Below are positions 55,322 to 64,000 of a DNA stretch of 64,000 bases, one piece after another (within the stretch, counting starts at the first letter, position 1; the number at the start of each line of letters is the position of its first letter). The stretch is from Nothophaeocryptopus gaeumannii (Eukaryota > Ascomycota > Dothideomycetes > Mycosphaerellales > Mycosphaerellaceae). Position numbers and translations under genes: made by a program. The stretch is from the NCBI GenBank assembly GCA_031771865.1, contig JASISA010000026.1:1674001-1738000 (forward strand). Reading direction: 5' to 3'. The notes beneath the pieces were generated by a model that was given only the letters and a program-made list of their open reading frames with translations, was not told the origin of the DNA and ran no database searches.

Positions 55322-55957
55322 GCGTCCATCGCGAGGCGGTCCTGTTCGGCTCAATGCCTTCTGAAAATGAGATACTACTACCTTTCTCAGCGCAGTCACT
55401 GACCGACTCCTAGTTCACACTTTGACAGTACAGCAGAGCGGATCTTGTTACAGCTGGTGCTTCTGCATTGCGCTCCTTCCCCCGATTTTACAGACTACCT
55501 GGAGTTACGCGCTTGGCTGTAGCATCAAGGGTGACTATATCAATGCAGCTTCAGAGTTCGAAGAGCATTCCGAGGCTACAGTTGACGCCCTACCTTTGCC
55601 AATCGTGGACTTCATGTCGTCAAGCACCGATGTCATCAAGAGCTCGTGGACACTCTTGGCCTCAGCGTCTACCCGCACGCCCTTCGAAGTACATTGTGGA
55701 GTCCATGGTTGACAGCTCACTTTCTTGTATCAACCTTCTTGTGATACTTGACCGAAACAAAACTGCGAAGCACACGCGCGGATTTAGGAGGATAGGAGGA
55801 ATAGCAATGCGAAGACTCTGATATGGGTCATTGAACACGGTTCTGATTTCCTACATCCCCTGTTCTCTTCCATCAGGTTTTGGAGTCATGGCGGGAAGTG
55901 CTGATAGTCTCAGCACCAGGGTTTGATTGTACTTCCCGAATGCTGCTATCTACCATC
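55322..55957. other. Convergent intergenic region
   Basis: This lies between the stops of the AtuA-like gene and the transporter. Short frames on both strands at 55420-55820 look like chance. I see nothing I can support. Confidence 0.45.
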
Positions 55958-57543
55958 TTATGTGGAGTTGGAGTTGTCGGCGCAAGACCAAGGAGCAGTG
56001 CGATCACCAGAGTTGATGATGCCAACAATGGATCCATACGTTCCGCCTGCGAACACGTCAGCAATTGTAACAGCCCGATATACCTCAAGTAGAAGGACTC
56101 ACCGATCATCATGAAGGTCGCAACAATGAACAGAGAAATGGTCCAGACGACACCGGCAGTCCACCTCCAGTCACGTTGGGACTTCTCACGGCCCCAGTTG
56201 TCGTACAACCACATGCAGCACATTGGCTGGAAAGACATGAAGGTGGCGAACAGAGCGCCGATCAAGGAGATGAGGCCGTCAAAGACTGGGATACCGGATC
56301 CGATGAGGTAGCCAATGATGGTGATACCGCCAGTGCATCCGAGCCATGCCATCCAGTGGATCGGGGTGTTGGAGGTCAAATGGCTAGTTCCACGCATGAA
56401 GCGCATGAAGATGCTCTTAGCCGGAAGGTGGACAAACAGCATGCAGCTAGCAACCAGACCAGGGAGTGCGACACCGTAGCAGACCTTCATCGTCACACCG
56501 GCGGATCCGAGGGCTGGAGAGGCGACGTAAGATCCGCAGTAGTAGTAGACCACGATACCGATGACGAGGTAGACGAGTGCCACGGTAGACTGGGCGCAGA
56601 TCATAGAGCGAGTGTATCTCCGTGGGTCACGCATTTCGGAGATGATCGAGAAGAAGGCTGGGCTACCAGCGAAGGCGAAGACGATTGTTGACACAGCGGA
56701 GATGGCCTCTTGGAAAGTCGGGTGTCCGATGATCTGGAAGTCCGAGACGAATGGGCCATCTTGAGGCGCTGCTGCTGGGCGGTCCTGGACACCAACTGCG
56801 ATGGTCAGGGAGAAGACGGCGACGAGGATGCCGCAGACACCGGCCCATGCAATCCAGGAGACCTTGCCGAGTGTCTGGATGCTACCGAATGAGAAGCCGA
56901 TGATAGCGGCGACGGCGACGAAGATGGCAGTGCAGGCCCCGTGTGTCGAGAGCGAGTTGAAGCCGATCGAGATACCCAGCATAGCGGATGCAGCAAGGAA
57001 GGTGAAGTCTGCGATGAACGTCGGTCAGGTGAGTGCCAAGCACGAAGAATCTAGGAGATGTTGCTTACAGATGTTGAAGCCCCAGTACATGATCTCTTTA
57101 CCCCAGCGACCTCCCATGATTGCACCCGCGTCGTCAATACCGTAGACTTGAGGATGGGCCATTTTGAATTGACCGACCATCCAACCAGACCAAGTCGTCA
57201 TTGCACCGATAACGATGAGGATGATGACACCTGGGACCATGCCCAAGGTGTCCAGCGCTGAGGGTATCCCGAGAACACCGAGGCCGATCTGGGTCTTCAT
57301 CATCAAGATGATAGTCCCTAGCCAGCCGACCTTTCCATTTCGTCAGCACTTCAGCACTCCATAGGCAGTCTGAAGCAAACTCACGTCCTTGTAGTTGGGA
57401 CCATGCTCACTGATCTCACCAAAGACAGCATCGTGGTTGGCGGATGGCTTGGCCGGATACTCATCGACAATCTCTCCTAGCCCTCTGGTCCTCACCGGCG
57501 TAAGCTCGTCGACAACCTGCTTCTTCTCCTCAAAGCCGAGCAT
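55958..57543 (-). CDS. AAAP-family amino-acid transporter (four exons)
   Basis: The 471-aa product comes from exons 57543-57385, 57330-57069, 57008-56103 and 56046-55958. A ~53-residue cytosolic N-terminus (MLGFEEKKQVVDELTPVRTR) precedes about 11 membrane helices. Helix 1 has IILMMKTQIGLGVLGIPSAL, the AAAP hallmark. Later segments include ISAVSTIVFAFAGSPAFFSI, VYLVIGIVVYYYCGSYVASP and WTISLFIVATFMMIG. The last exon reads GTYGSIVGIINSGDRTAPWS and ends CADNSNST, as in related fungal permeases. Members such as Neurospora mtr carry neutral aliphatic and aromatic amino acids with protons at the plasma membrane. The exact substrate is inference. ATG 57543 is favoured over one further upstream because the intervening residues are not conserved-looking. 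Confidence 0.93.
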
Positions 57544-58966
57544 TTTTAAAGGCAAGCGCAGAGATCCTTGAAAGCCAAAAGACGCGTTGTTGAGATTGCC
57601 TGAAGAAGGAAGAGCACACGACTGCGTGCCTCCATGCTCGTATATGTACAGCCATGGCAACGAAGCCTGGTTCAAAGGGTATCTTCCTCATTACATGATA
57701 GTTATTACATGCCCATGGGGGACAGCAACCACGGTTACTTGACGGTACTCTAGCACTGACGTTGCTCGTCCATGCACAATGCACACCAAGGGGCCCGCAC
57801 CACTCTGAAATAACCAGACTATTGCGCATCGGTGGATGTCGGTGCACGATCCGTACGACAACTATCGCGTGACTTCCGAAATTTCGGCCCGGCAATGTGC
57901 GAACCCAGGTTCATACCCACGGTCCTCCCGAGGTCCTGCCCCAATGAATCGCCATCTAAGCGCGATTATTGAACAACCACGCGCATGCGACTAACGGTTA
58001 CCGTTCCCATACTCCGACGCACCGGTTCGAAATCTCGAATAGCGACTGGGAGGACCAACCACTCGTAGGGCTTGCCGTTGTCTGGTTGTTATGATAGCGT
58101 TTATGAATAGCACCGCGGTAGATACGCTCTACGTCTGTCAAACGCTTCTCTGCGTATCAAAGGACTGGACTCCTATCGTCTGAGCTCTTGAGGCACTTTG
58201 GGACCTGCGCGCCAATGTTCCCTTTGCGTGAACCTGAATCTATAGGCTTTCTAGAGTATGCCTCTAGAAGAGCACCCATCCTTCTACGACTGTTTTAGAA
58301 GACTTTCCGGAGGCTGGTCCGGGCAGATGACTTCATTCGGGTTTATGAGCGCGTGACACTGAGACCTGCTGAAGTTGGACTTCACGTCTTGTCTTGCCAT
58401 CGGGACATCATTCTCGCGAGACTGTCTGGTTGTCGCGTGCGGCTACCTGTTGCAGCCTCCATATGGACAACTTCCGCCAAAGGACATGCGAGCTGTGGAT
58501 TGCCAGGATGGGTGATTCTGGGTGCTCCGGACTGAGTCTCTGGGTAATGACGGGTGTTGGTAAATGGCTCTCCCTCAGCCTTGTGAGGCAGGCCAGCGCA
58601 TCTTGTCATTTGTTCGCAGTACTTCGACTTCCTCCCTCTGCGAGTGGTTCGGACTTGGCGGCTGATACTCTGCCCGGACCTGGTGTGGCATGGAATGGGA
58701 AACATCTTGCGAGCTTTTGATTGATGATAGAAAGCGGGACAAGCGGGTGTGGGCTCTAATGCAGCAGGTGAACCGGCAAGAGATGGATGTGGCGTGAAAT
58801 AACGCAGAGCGCGGCATGCTATTGGAGAGAGGCACACTAAACACCGTCTGCTCTCGAGTGACGACAAGATGATTTGGTATCGATCGGTCGCTGACCATCT
58901 CCAGGAGCTGTGCAGCACGTCCAACCCACACACAGCATCCTCTGCTCCGCTGCCAAATTCAGAGCC
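57544..58966. other. Intergenic region upstream of the transporter
   Basis: This 1.4-kb stretch should contain the transporter promoter. Overlapping frames of about 110-183 codons at 58380-58930 on both strands show no motifs, so none is called. Confidence 0.4.
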
Positions 58967-59392
58967 TCACGAAGCCCAACAGTCAGCAGTGATACTATCG
59001 CCCTCCCAGTTGAAACACCGATTCACGTGCGGATGCGAGTGAAAGTCAGTTCCATCGACATTCGAGTTCAAGATGACTGTGCATGCGAATCCATCGAGTA
59101 TCGTCTTCCAATATATTGAGCCGACGGCAATCTGATCAGTAGGACGGCGGACATTGCCGTGATGGTACGACGATGGAGCGAATGAGTCGCTGAACGTGTT
59201 GCTCTTGTCTACGTAGCATCTGGACTTGGCGTAGACCCAGACATAGACGACCCAGCTGGGCTCCGCGGATGTCTATTCCGAGAGGATGGTGGATTCGTTG
59301 AGGTGGATGAAGGAAATTTGGAGGGTAGGTGGAGCTGGGATGGCTAAGGCCGTGCAGGTTGCGAAGACGAGTCAGATGGCGGAGATCAACAT
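58967..59392 (-). pseudogene. Small secreted-protein gene relic with two nonsense codons
   Basis: From ATG 59392 one frame of 141 codons runs to a stop at 58967, interrupted only by TGA (59372-59374, codon 7) and TAG (59273-59275, codon 40). Read through, it gives a signal-peptide-like start (MLISAI, stop, LVFATCTALAIPAPP) and a mature part with four Cys: YAKSRCYVDKSNTFSD, DGFACTVILNSNVDG, HVNRCFNWEGDS and ADCWAS. The 101 codons after the TAG are fully open and read as a natural protein. Size, signal peptide and Cys content suggest a secreted effector-like protein. No family is recognised. An undetected intron could explain one stop but I see no donor and acceptor around the TAG. Confidence 0.45.
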
Positions 59393-59533
59393 GATTATTC
59401 GTGAACCGTTTGCTGAAGAGCTTGAGCGGTCTTGAAGTATGGTGCCGTGGGAAGGCAGTCTTGTATACACGCGTTGATGGTCGACGCTGTTGCACTGATC
59501 CGCAATAGCAAACAGTCTGCGACGCCCGTGTCC

Positions 59534-60448
59534 CTACAACTCGTCTTTCCCGTTATCCTGTCCCTGCTTCACACCAAACGTATCCCCCGTCTTCAGCCAC
59601 TCCTCTTCTTTCTCGGTGCTCTGCCTCTCAAGGCATTCATTTCTATGCGGGAATCTCTCGAATTGCTTCACAATGTCCAAATGCTTATCCCCAACTTTCA
59701 TCGAATTCTTAACGTCTGCTGCCAAATCTTCGTCTCCTTGCTCTTCTGCATATTTGAGTTGAGTCCCAAATGCATCGTGTACAATTTGTTGGGAGGGAAG
59801 GTGTTCGGCGTGCATGAGCGGGATGTAGAGCCAGTTCTGCACCACTGGTCGGGATGCGTAGAAGGCTATGGGGTTGGGGTTGAGATTTAGTGCTGCGTTG
59901 GTGAGGGACCAGGCGAGTCGATCGTAGTGGTTGTACACGAGTTGTAGGCCGGACGGGTCGCGGTGGATGTTTCGAGGTATTTGGTCGAGCAGGAGGAGTA
60001 GGGACAGGAGTGTTTCGGCACCTTGTTGCTCATTCTGGCTCTGCGCCGCCTGCACCTCATCAACGAAGGGATTCGCGATTACTTCAAATTGTTTGAGCTC
60101 GTCATCGTAGCTTTTAAAGGGAGGCAGAGCTATCCTGTCGGGTCCGATGCTCTGCAGTGCTGGAAGGTAATGTTCTCTGCAGTCGTCGTCTATTTTCCGC
60201 GCCTCTTCTTCATTTCGACCGACGCCCCACCATCTTCGCATCGTGTATTCATTGCCGCGCTTTGCGTCTGGAGGTAGGCCTTGAAACCAAAAAGAGCAGA
60301 CGTGGCTGTAGAGCGATTCGTTGAAGATACTGTGGTCGAGCTGGAAAACTGTTGGTGGAACTGCTGTCGCAGAAGCCATCTTTCTGTATGATCTGAACGC
60401 AAAGAGGGATAGAAATGAGGCACGGGGAATAATGCTGTGCAGAAGCAT
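59534..60448 (-). CDS. DUF924 family protein
   Basis: This is a single exon of 304 aa. Family features are VCSFWFQGLPPDAKRG near residue 50, MRRWWGVG, and LLLLLDQIPRNIHRDPSG around residue 150, which matches the LDQxPRNxxR signature. The C-terminal half includes YIPLMHAEHLPSQQ. The fold is TPR-like and the function is unknown. The N-terminus (MLLHSIIPRASFLSLFAFRS) could be a mitochondrial presequence; if not, translation may start at the ATG of MASATAVPP (60379). The gene is minus strand and lies 550 bp from the plus-strand MYND gene, so the two diverge. Confidence 0.88.
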   Translation of the reverse strand: MLLHSIIPRASFLSLFAFRSYRKMASATAVPPTVFQLDHSIFNESLYSHVCSFWFQGLPPDAKRGNEYTMRRWWGVGRNEEEARKIDDDCREHYLPALQSIGPDRIALPPFKSYDDELKQFEVIANPFVDEVQAAQSQNEQQGAETLLSLLLLLDQIPRNIHRDPSGLQLVYNHYDRLAWSLTNAALNLNPNPIAFYASRPVVQNWLYIPLMHAEHLPSQQIVHDAFGTQLKYAEEQGDEDLAADVKNSMKVGDKHLDIVKQFERFPHRNECLERQSTEKEEEWLKTGDTFGVKQGQDNGKDEL

Positions 60449-61000
60449 TGGAAAGGTATATATGTCGACGTCGAGTACGCAAAAGAGGAAGAGAGAAGAG
60501 TAGATTGGCTCTATGAAGTCCGGAGACCGGGGTTGACCGCGTTCTTCTTAGCTGATCAATCCCTTCGCTTTACGCTTGGAAAATATTTCGACGTCTCTCT
60601 GTATGGGTTAGTCGAATATGCAGGGAGCGAGCATGGTATCGTGGGTGATGAGCAATACCAGGACGCGTCGGTGCCGGGTCTGAGGGTCTTCGGGATGCCG
60701 AAAGTGCGAGCCGTGAAAGGAACATCGTTGGAAGCGCCATTGCCGACGAGCACGACCGAGGCAAGAATAAACGGTCAATCCCGCAGCTTCTTTGACAGCA
60801 GTGGATGTAGAAGTGAGGTGAGGTAGTAGGCAGGATGAAATCGCTGACTATTACGCCATCTCACGTTCACCTTCACTTCACCTGCAAGGATCAGTCTTGG
60901 CGCTGCAGATCCCTGCAAAAATATTCGAGACCCCATTAGATTTGTCTTGTGACAGCCTCCGCCATCTTGCTTCCCGTCTAATCATTAGATCCCCCCAAAA
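60449..61000. promoter_or_regulatory. Divergent promoter of the DUF924 and MYND genes
   Basis: This covers both 5' regions. A plus-strand frame of 129 codons and two minus-strand frames of ~65 codons overlap each other here, and none has family features. A minus-strand frame starting at MALPTMFLSRLAL could be a mitochondrial-type leader but is unsupported. Confidence 0.35.
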
Positions 61001-61434
61001 ATGGCAAACTCTCCAGACCAGACCGCAAATAGCGTCCAGAATGGCGAGTCATCTTCATCAAGCAACTCAGGTAAGTCGCTCTTCCCCAAATCTAATCAGA
61101 CCAAATATCTAACACTCCCACAGACCAACCAATCTCGTCATCGTCAATCTCAGCACCAGAGGCAACCCCTTCAACACCGCAACCCAAATGTGCCCAATGC
61201 AACAAAGCAGACCCCTCTTCAGACTCCCCCATCCTAAAGCCCTGCACAATGTGCCACACAACCCTCTACTGCAGCCGGGACTGCAAAAAAGCCCACACAA
61301 AAGTCCACAAAAAGCAGTGTGCCAAACTCGCACAGGAGTACTCTCAAACACATGATATTAAGATGGCTTCAAGGGCGCCGCCGAAGACGGATACGCATAG
61401 GGGTGGGTTGCAGAAATGGCAGTTTGATACTTGA
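61001..61434 (+). CDS. MYND-type zinc-finger protein (two exons)
   Basis: Exons 61001-61070 and 61124-61434 (53-nt intron, CTAAC branch site) give 126 aa. A Ser-rich N-terminus (MANSPDQTANSVQNGESSSS) is followed by the MYND finger at residues ~45-90: CAQCNKADPSS, LKPCTMCHTTLYCSRDCKKA, then HTKVHKKQCAKL. The Cys and His spacing fits C-x2-C, C-x2-C, C-x3-C, H-x3-C. MYND fingers bind proline-rich partners; in fungi they occur in small regulators as well as SET proteins. Here nothing follows but a short basic tail ending LQKWQFDT, so it is a stand-alone finger. Confidence 0.9.
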
Positions 61435-61827
61435 GCGTGGATGGGGATGTGGCAAACGGTGACTGGATGATGAGGATGGGTGTGAGGACGGGATGGGAGG
61501 ATGAGCCTTCGTGGACGGCGGATTGCAGGTCAAATGGTTTGCCGCAAGAGGTTGGCAATGCTAGATTTCCAGATTGTCCGGGTCTGGCTGGCTGACTGTG
61601 GAGTCGAGTTGGCTTCTGCGAGATCTTCCGCTCTCAGGTCAGACGGAAAGAATGAGACTCAAGATAGTGGAGGGCTAAGACAAGCCGATTTGAACGAGCA
61701 TCCTCGAGCAAGAAAAAAGTAGCACCTGATCGGCATGAAGTGCTCTTTCAAGACCGAGAAGAGACTCATATGTAATAGAGAAAAGATTTACTTCCAAATT
61801 CTGAACAGTATATACTAGTGTGGCACT
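61435..61827. other. Convergent intergenic region
   Basis: This lies between the stops of the MYND gene and the coiled-coil gene. I see no supported feature. Confidence 0.5.
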
Positions 61828-64000
61828 CTACGCCCTCCTCGCTGCACTCCTATCCCTCCTCTTCTTCCTCTCCAACCTCTCAAGCTCCCTCTGCCACTTC
61901 TTCATTCTCTCACCTCTCTCCTTCTCCAACTCCTCCTCAGTCATCTCGTCGTCCATCTCGTCGTCCGCCGGCAACTCGATCCCGAACTTGTCTAGCAGGT
62001 AGTTCCTTTTCACTTCTTCATACCTCCTCTCCTCCTCTTCCTCCTGCCCTCTCTTCTGCCGCAGCCTCTCCCGATACTCCTGCCACTCCGGAGTCGCCCG
62101 CCACTCACGGACCCGGGCACGCCACTCTGCTGGTTCGGCTGGCATGAAGGGCGTTCGCAGACCTAATGGAGTGCGTGGCGGGAGGGTATAGCGTGTGTGG
62201 AGAGGAGTGGCTTCGTTGGAGTCGCTGCTGGCAGGTCGAGATCTAGCGGAGTGGTAGTTTGAGAAGCCACTGGAAGTGGTGGCTGCGTTTGGTGAAGATG
62301 TGATTGGGCTCAAGATAGCGTCGATAGAGGCTGTGATGTTTGATGGTAGGTGGTGAAGACGCGCTGGCGTGTTGGGGCCATTAGGGAATGTTGGACTTTC
62401 TGGAGCCGAAGCGAACTGTTGGACGGTATTTAGCACATCAGTGGCATGGGTGGACTCCTTGATCCTCTGTCTTAGATCGGCCTGCAATTCAGTCTCGCGA
62501 AGTCTCAGAGCATTGACTGTCTTTTGACGATCGGCGCTCTCGTTGTCGAGACGAGACTTGTCCATTTGAAGCTCATCGTTCGCTGTGCGACACCCTTCCA
62601 AGTCTTCGGTCAATGTTTGTTTCTCGGTCCTTAGGCGCTCGCAGCGCTCGTCACTTATCTTGAGATCGTACTTGACGTTGAGATGGGCGTCTAGGCTGGC
62701 ATCTGCAGTTTCTTTCGCCGCCTTCAACTGCTTTTCAAGAATGTCTTTCTCGGTCTCGAGTATGTCATGCTTGTCTGAGACCTCTTCAGCCCACTCCTGA
62801 GTGATCTTGAGGTTCTGAGCCTGCGACTTGAACGAAGCTGCGAGCCTGTCGTATTTGTCCTGCAAGTCATCATGCGCCTTCTGCAAGTTGTTAAACGCTT
62901 CGATGTCTGCTGACTCGGCTTGTCCCTGTTCGATTGCGGCACGAAGCTCGACGTTTCGTTCACGCTCTGCGGCGAGTTCACCCTTTAGGCTGTCATGCTC
63001 ATCAACCATTGCCGACATCTGTTCACCTAGTGCCATATTCTTCTCTTCTGCAGATTGGAACATCTCTTCCGATGTAGCAATATCGGCCAGAAGACCATCA
63101 CGTTCCGCTTTCAGAGAGCCATATTTAGAGTCCACGTCGTAGAAGGCTTCTTTCACCTCGTCCAGCTGCTGCATGACCTCCCCGCGTTGTCTGCGATACC
63201 TGTGCACCATGACACGAGACAGCTCGGCTCGCTCTCGAGGATCCTCTGATAGTGCAGCCTTGGGAGATCTGCCTTGACGAAAGTCATCCCACTGCTGGGC
63301 TTCAAACTTGTGTGCAAGCGCCGCACGGCTCTTTTGCAAGAACTCTGCGCTCTCAGCAGGCGTGCTCTTTTGTTGCGCACGCATCATGTATTCAGTCTCA
63401 GTGGCCAGTGCCACCTCTGGGTCCATATCCGTGGCTTGCAAAAGCAAGTCCATGCTCGAAGGAGAGTCTGGTAGCTCGTCTGTCACAGCGGGCTCAGCTG
63501 TGGGATCCTCATCCTCATGGTCACAACGCTCAGCGCCAGACTCAGGCGTTGGGGTCTCTGGCCGAGCTGATCCATCCGAGCGCATCCAGTCATCGCTGTC
63601 GTCGTCTTCTAGATCATCCCAAGATGTTCCCGTACCGATTGAGCTCTTCCTAAGCAGAGTATTGAAGTCAAGAGGGGCAACCTCTTGCACTGCCGGGTTC
63701 TTGGCGTCGTCTTGAGTGTCTTGATTGTACGCAGCCTCTGAACCTGGCTCTGCGAGAGCATATTGACGCTCGGCGGCTGCTTGGTCCCTGATGAGTCTCC
63801 GCTCCGTCGGAGATAGCGACCCATCAAACCCTTCATCGTCTTCGTTCTCGTCACCGTCTTCAGATGAATCATAATCTTCAAGCAAGTTTGCCAGACGGGT
63901 TTTCTTCGACTCAGGCGACTCAGGCGATCGTGGCGATGTTGGAGACCTCACCTGAGCCTTTCTCGCCAAGGGGCTGGAACCCTTAATCCTCTGATCTAGA
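61828..64000 (-). CDS. Large coiled-coil protein, 5' end outside the window
   Basis: The minus-strand frame is open from the window edge to the stop at 61828, more than 715 codons, with no ATG at its visible 5' end, so the gene is partial. The first ~240 residues are acidic and disordered (NLLEDYDSSEDGDENEDDEG). Residues ~250-540 form a long coiled coil (VMQQLDEVKEAFYDVDSKYG, LQDKYDRLAASFKSQAQNLK, HDILETEKDILEKQLKAAKE). A Ser/Thr/Pro-rich linker with TPRTPLGLRTPFMPAEPAEW-like sequence follows, then a second charged helix (EELEKERGERMKKWQRELER) and a basic end. The layout suggests a cytoskeletal, spindle-pole or septum scaffold, but no family is recognised. Confidence 0.85.
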   Translation of the reverse strand, partial: LDQRIKGSSPLARKAQVRSPTSPRSPESPESKKTRLANLLEDYDSSEDGDENEDDEGFDGSLSPTERRLIRDQAAAERQYALAEPGSEAAYNQDTQDDAKNPAVQEVAPLDFNTLLRKSSIGTGTSWDDLEDDDSDDWMRSDGSARPETPTPESGAERCDHEDEDPTAEPAVTDELPDSPSSMDLLLQATDMDPEVALATETEYMMRAQQKSTPAESAEFLQKSRAALAHKFEAQQWDDFRQGRSPKAALSEDPRERAELSRVMVHRYRRQRGEVMQQLDEVKEAFYDVDSKYGSLKAERDGLLADIATSEEMFQSAEEKNMALGEQMSAMVDEHDSLKGELAAERERNVELRAAIEQGQAESADIEAFNNLQKAHDDLQDKYDRLAASFKSQAQNLKITQEWAEEVSDKHDILETEKDILEKQLKAAKETADASLDAHLNVKYDLKISDERCERLRTEKQTLTEDLEGCRTANDELQMDKSRLDNESADRQKTVNALRLRETELQADLRQRIKESTHATDVLNTVQQFASAPESPTFPNGPNTPARLHHLPSNITASIDAILSPITSSPNAATTSSGFSNYHSARSRPASSDSNEATPLHTRYTLPPRTPLGLRTPFMPAEPAEWRARVREWRATPEWQEYRERLRQKRGQEEEEERRYEEVKRNYLLDKFGIELPADDEMDDEMTEEELEKERGERMKKWQRELERLERKKRRDRSAARRA

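Noticed and set aside
56176..56691. A 171-codon plus-strand frame rich in Asp and His
   Set aside because: It is antisense to the amino-acid transporter exon 3.
58382..58933. A 183-codon minus-strand frame
   Set aside because: There is no motif and competing frames on the other strand; treated as chance.

Overview
The window looks like nuclear DNA of a filamentous ascomycete. The evidence is short GT-AG introns (mostly 45-105 nt) with CTRAC-like branch sites, fungal proteins throughout, and ATP-citrate lyase split into two subunits encoded by head-to-head genes (ACL1/ACL2), which is typical of Pezizomycotina. Protein character suggests Dothideomycetes, but that is an impression, not a measurement. 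All products are predictions from reading frames, splice signals and remembered family motifs; no database was searched.

Layout. 0.9-7 kb: a Ser-rich membrane-tail protein, a FAM50/XAP5 nuclear protein, a TTC1-like TPR protein, the Hsp90 co-chaperone p23 and ESCRT-III VPS24. 8.1-12.6 kb: mitochondrial RNA polymerase RPO41. 14.3-15.8 kb: a protein with three Cys/His metal-binding-like repeats. 15.8-19.7 kb: gene-poor. 19.7-26.5 kb: SPX-ankyrin-GDPD protein GDE1, convergent with an AT-hook protein. 26.5-29.1 kb: unresolved coding-like fragments. 29.2-39.7 kb: a MAPEG protein, a membrane histidine-phosphatase-like protein, the spliceosomal SmF gene (three exons, the first only 12 nt), then ACL2 and ACL1 around a shared 1.7-kb promoter. 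39.7-47.3 kb: gene-poor, with small uncertain genes. 47.3-48.1 kb: a pyridoxamine-phosphate-oxidase-like protein.

48.28-53.02 kb is a 4.74-kb DNA transposon with perfect 38-bp terminal inverted repeats and a probable 4-bp target duplication (CTCA). It carries a DDE integrase gene and two other genes, all showing frameshifts or stops. It is peppered on both strands with about 35 copies of a short motif (CACTCGYAG and its complement), some of which serve as 3' splice sites. This is the strongest candidate for something undescribed. It sits 175 bp upstream of an intact AtuA-like gene (53.2-55.3 kb).

55.9-64 kb: an AAAP-family amino-acid transporter, a small secreted-protein relic with two nonsense codons, a DUF924 protein, a MYND-finger protein, and the 3' part of a coiled-coil gene that runs off the window.

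Functional links are limited. ACL1 and ACL2 form one enzyme making cytosolic acetyl-CoA. The other housekeeping genes are unrelated neighbours, as is usual in fungi. Notable anomalies are a non-canonical splice acceptor in ACL1 and loss of the catalytic His motif in the phosphatase-like protein.
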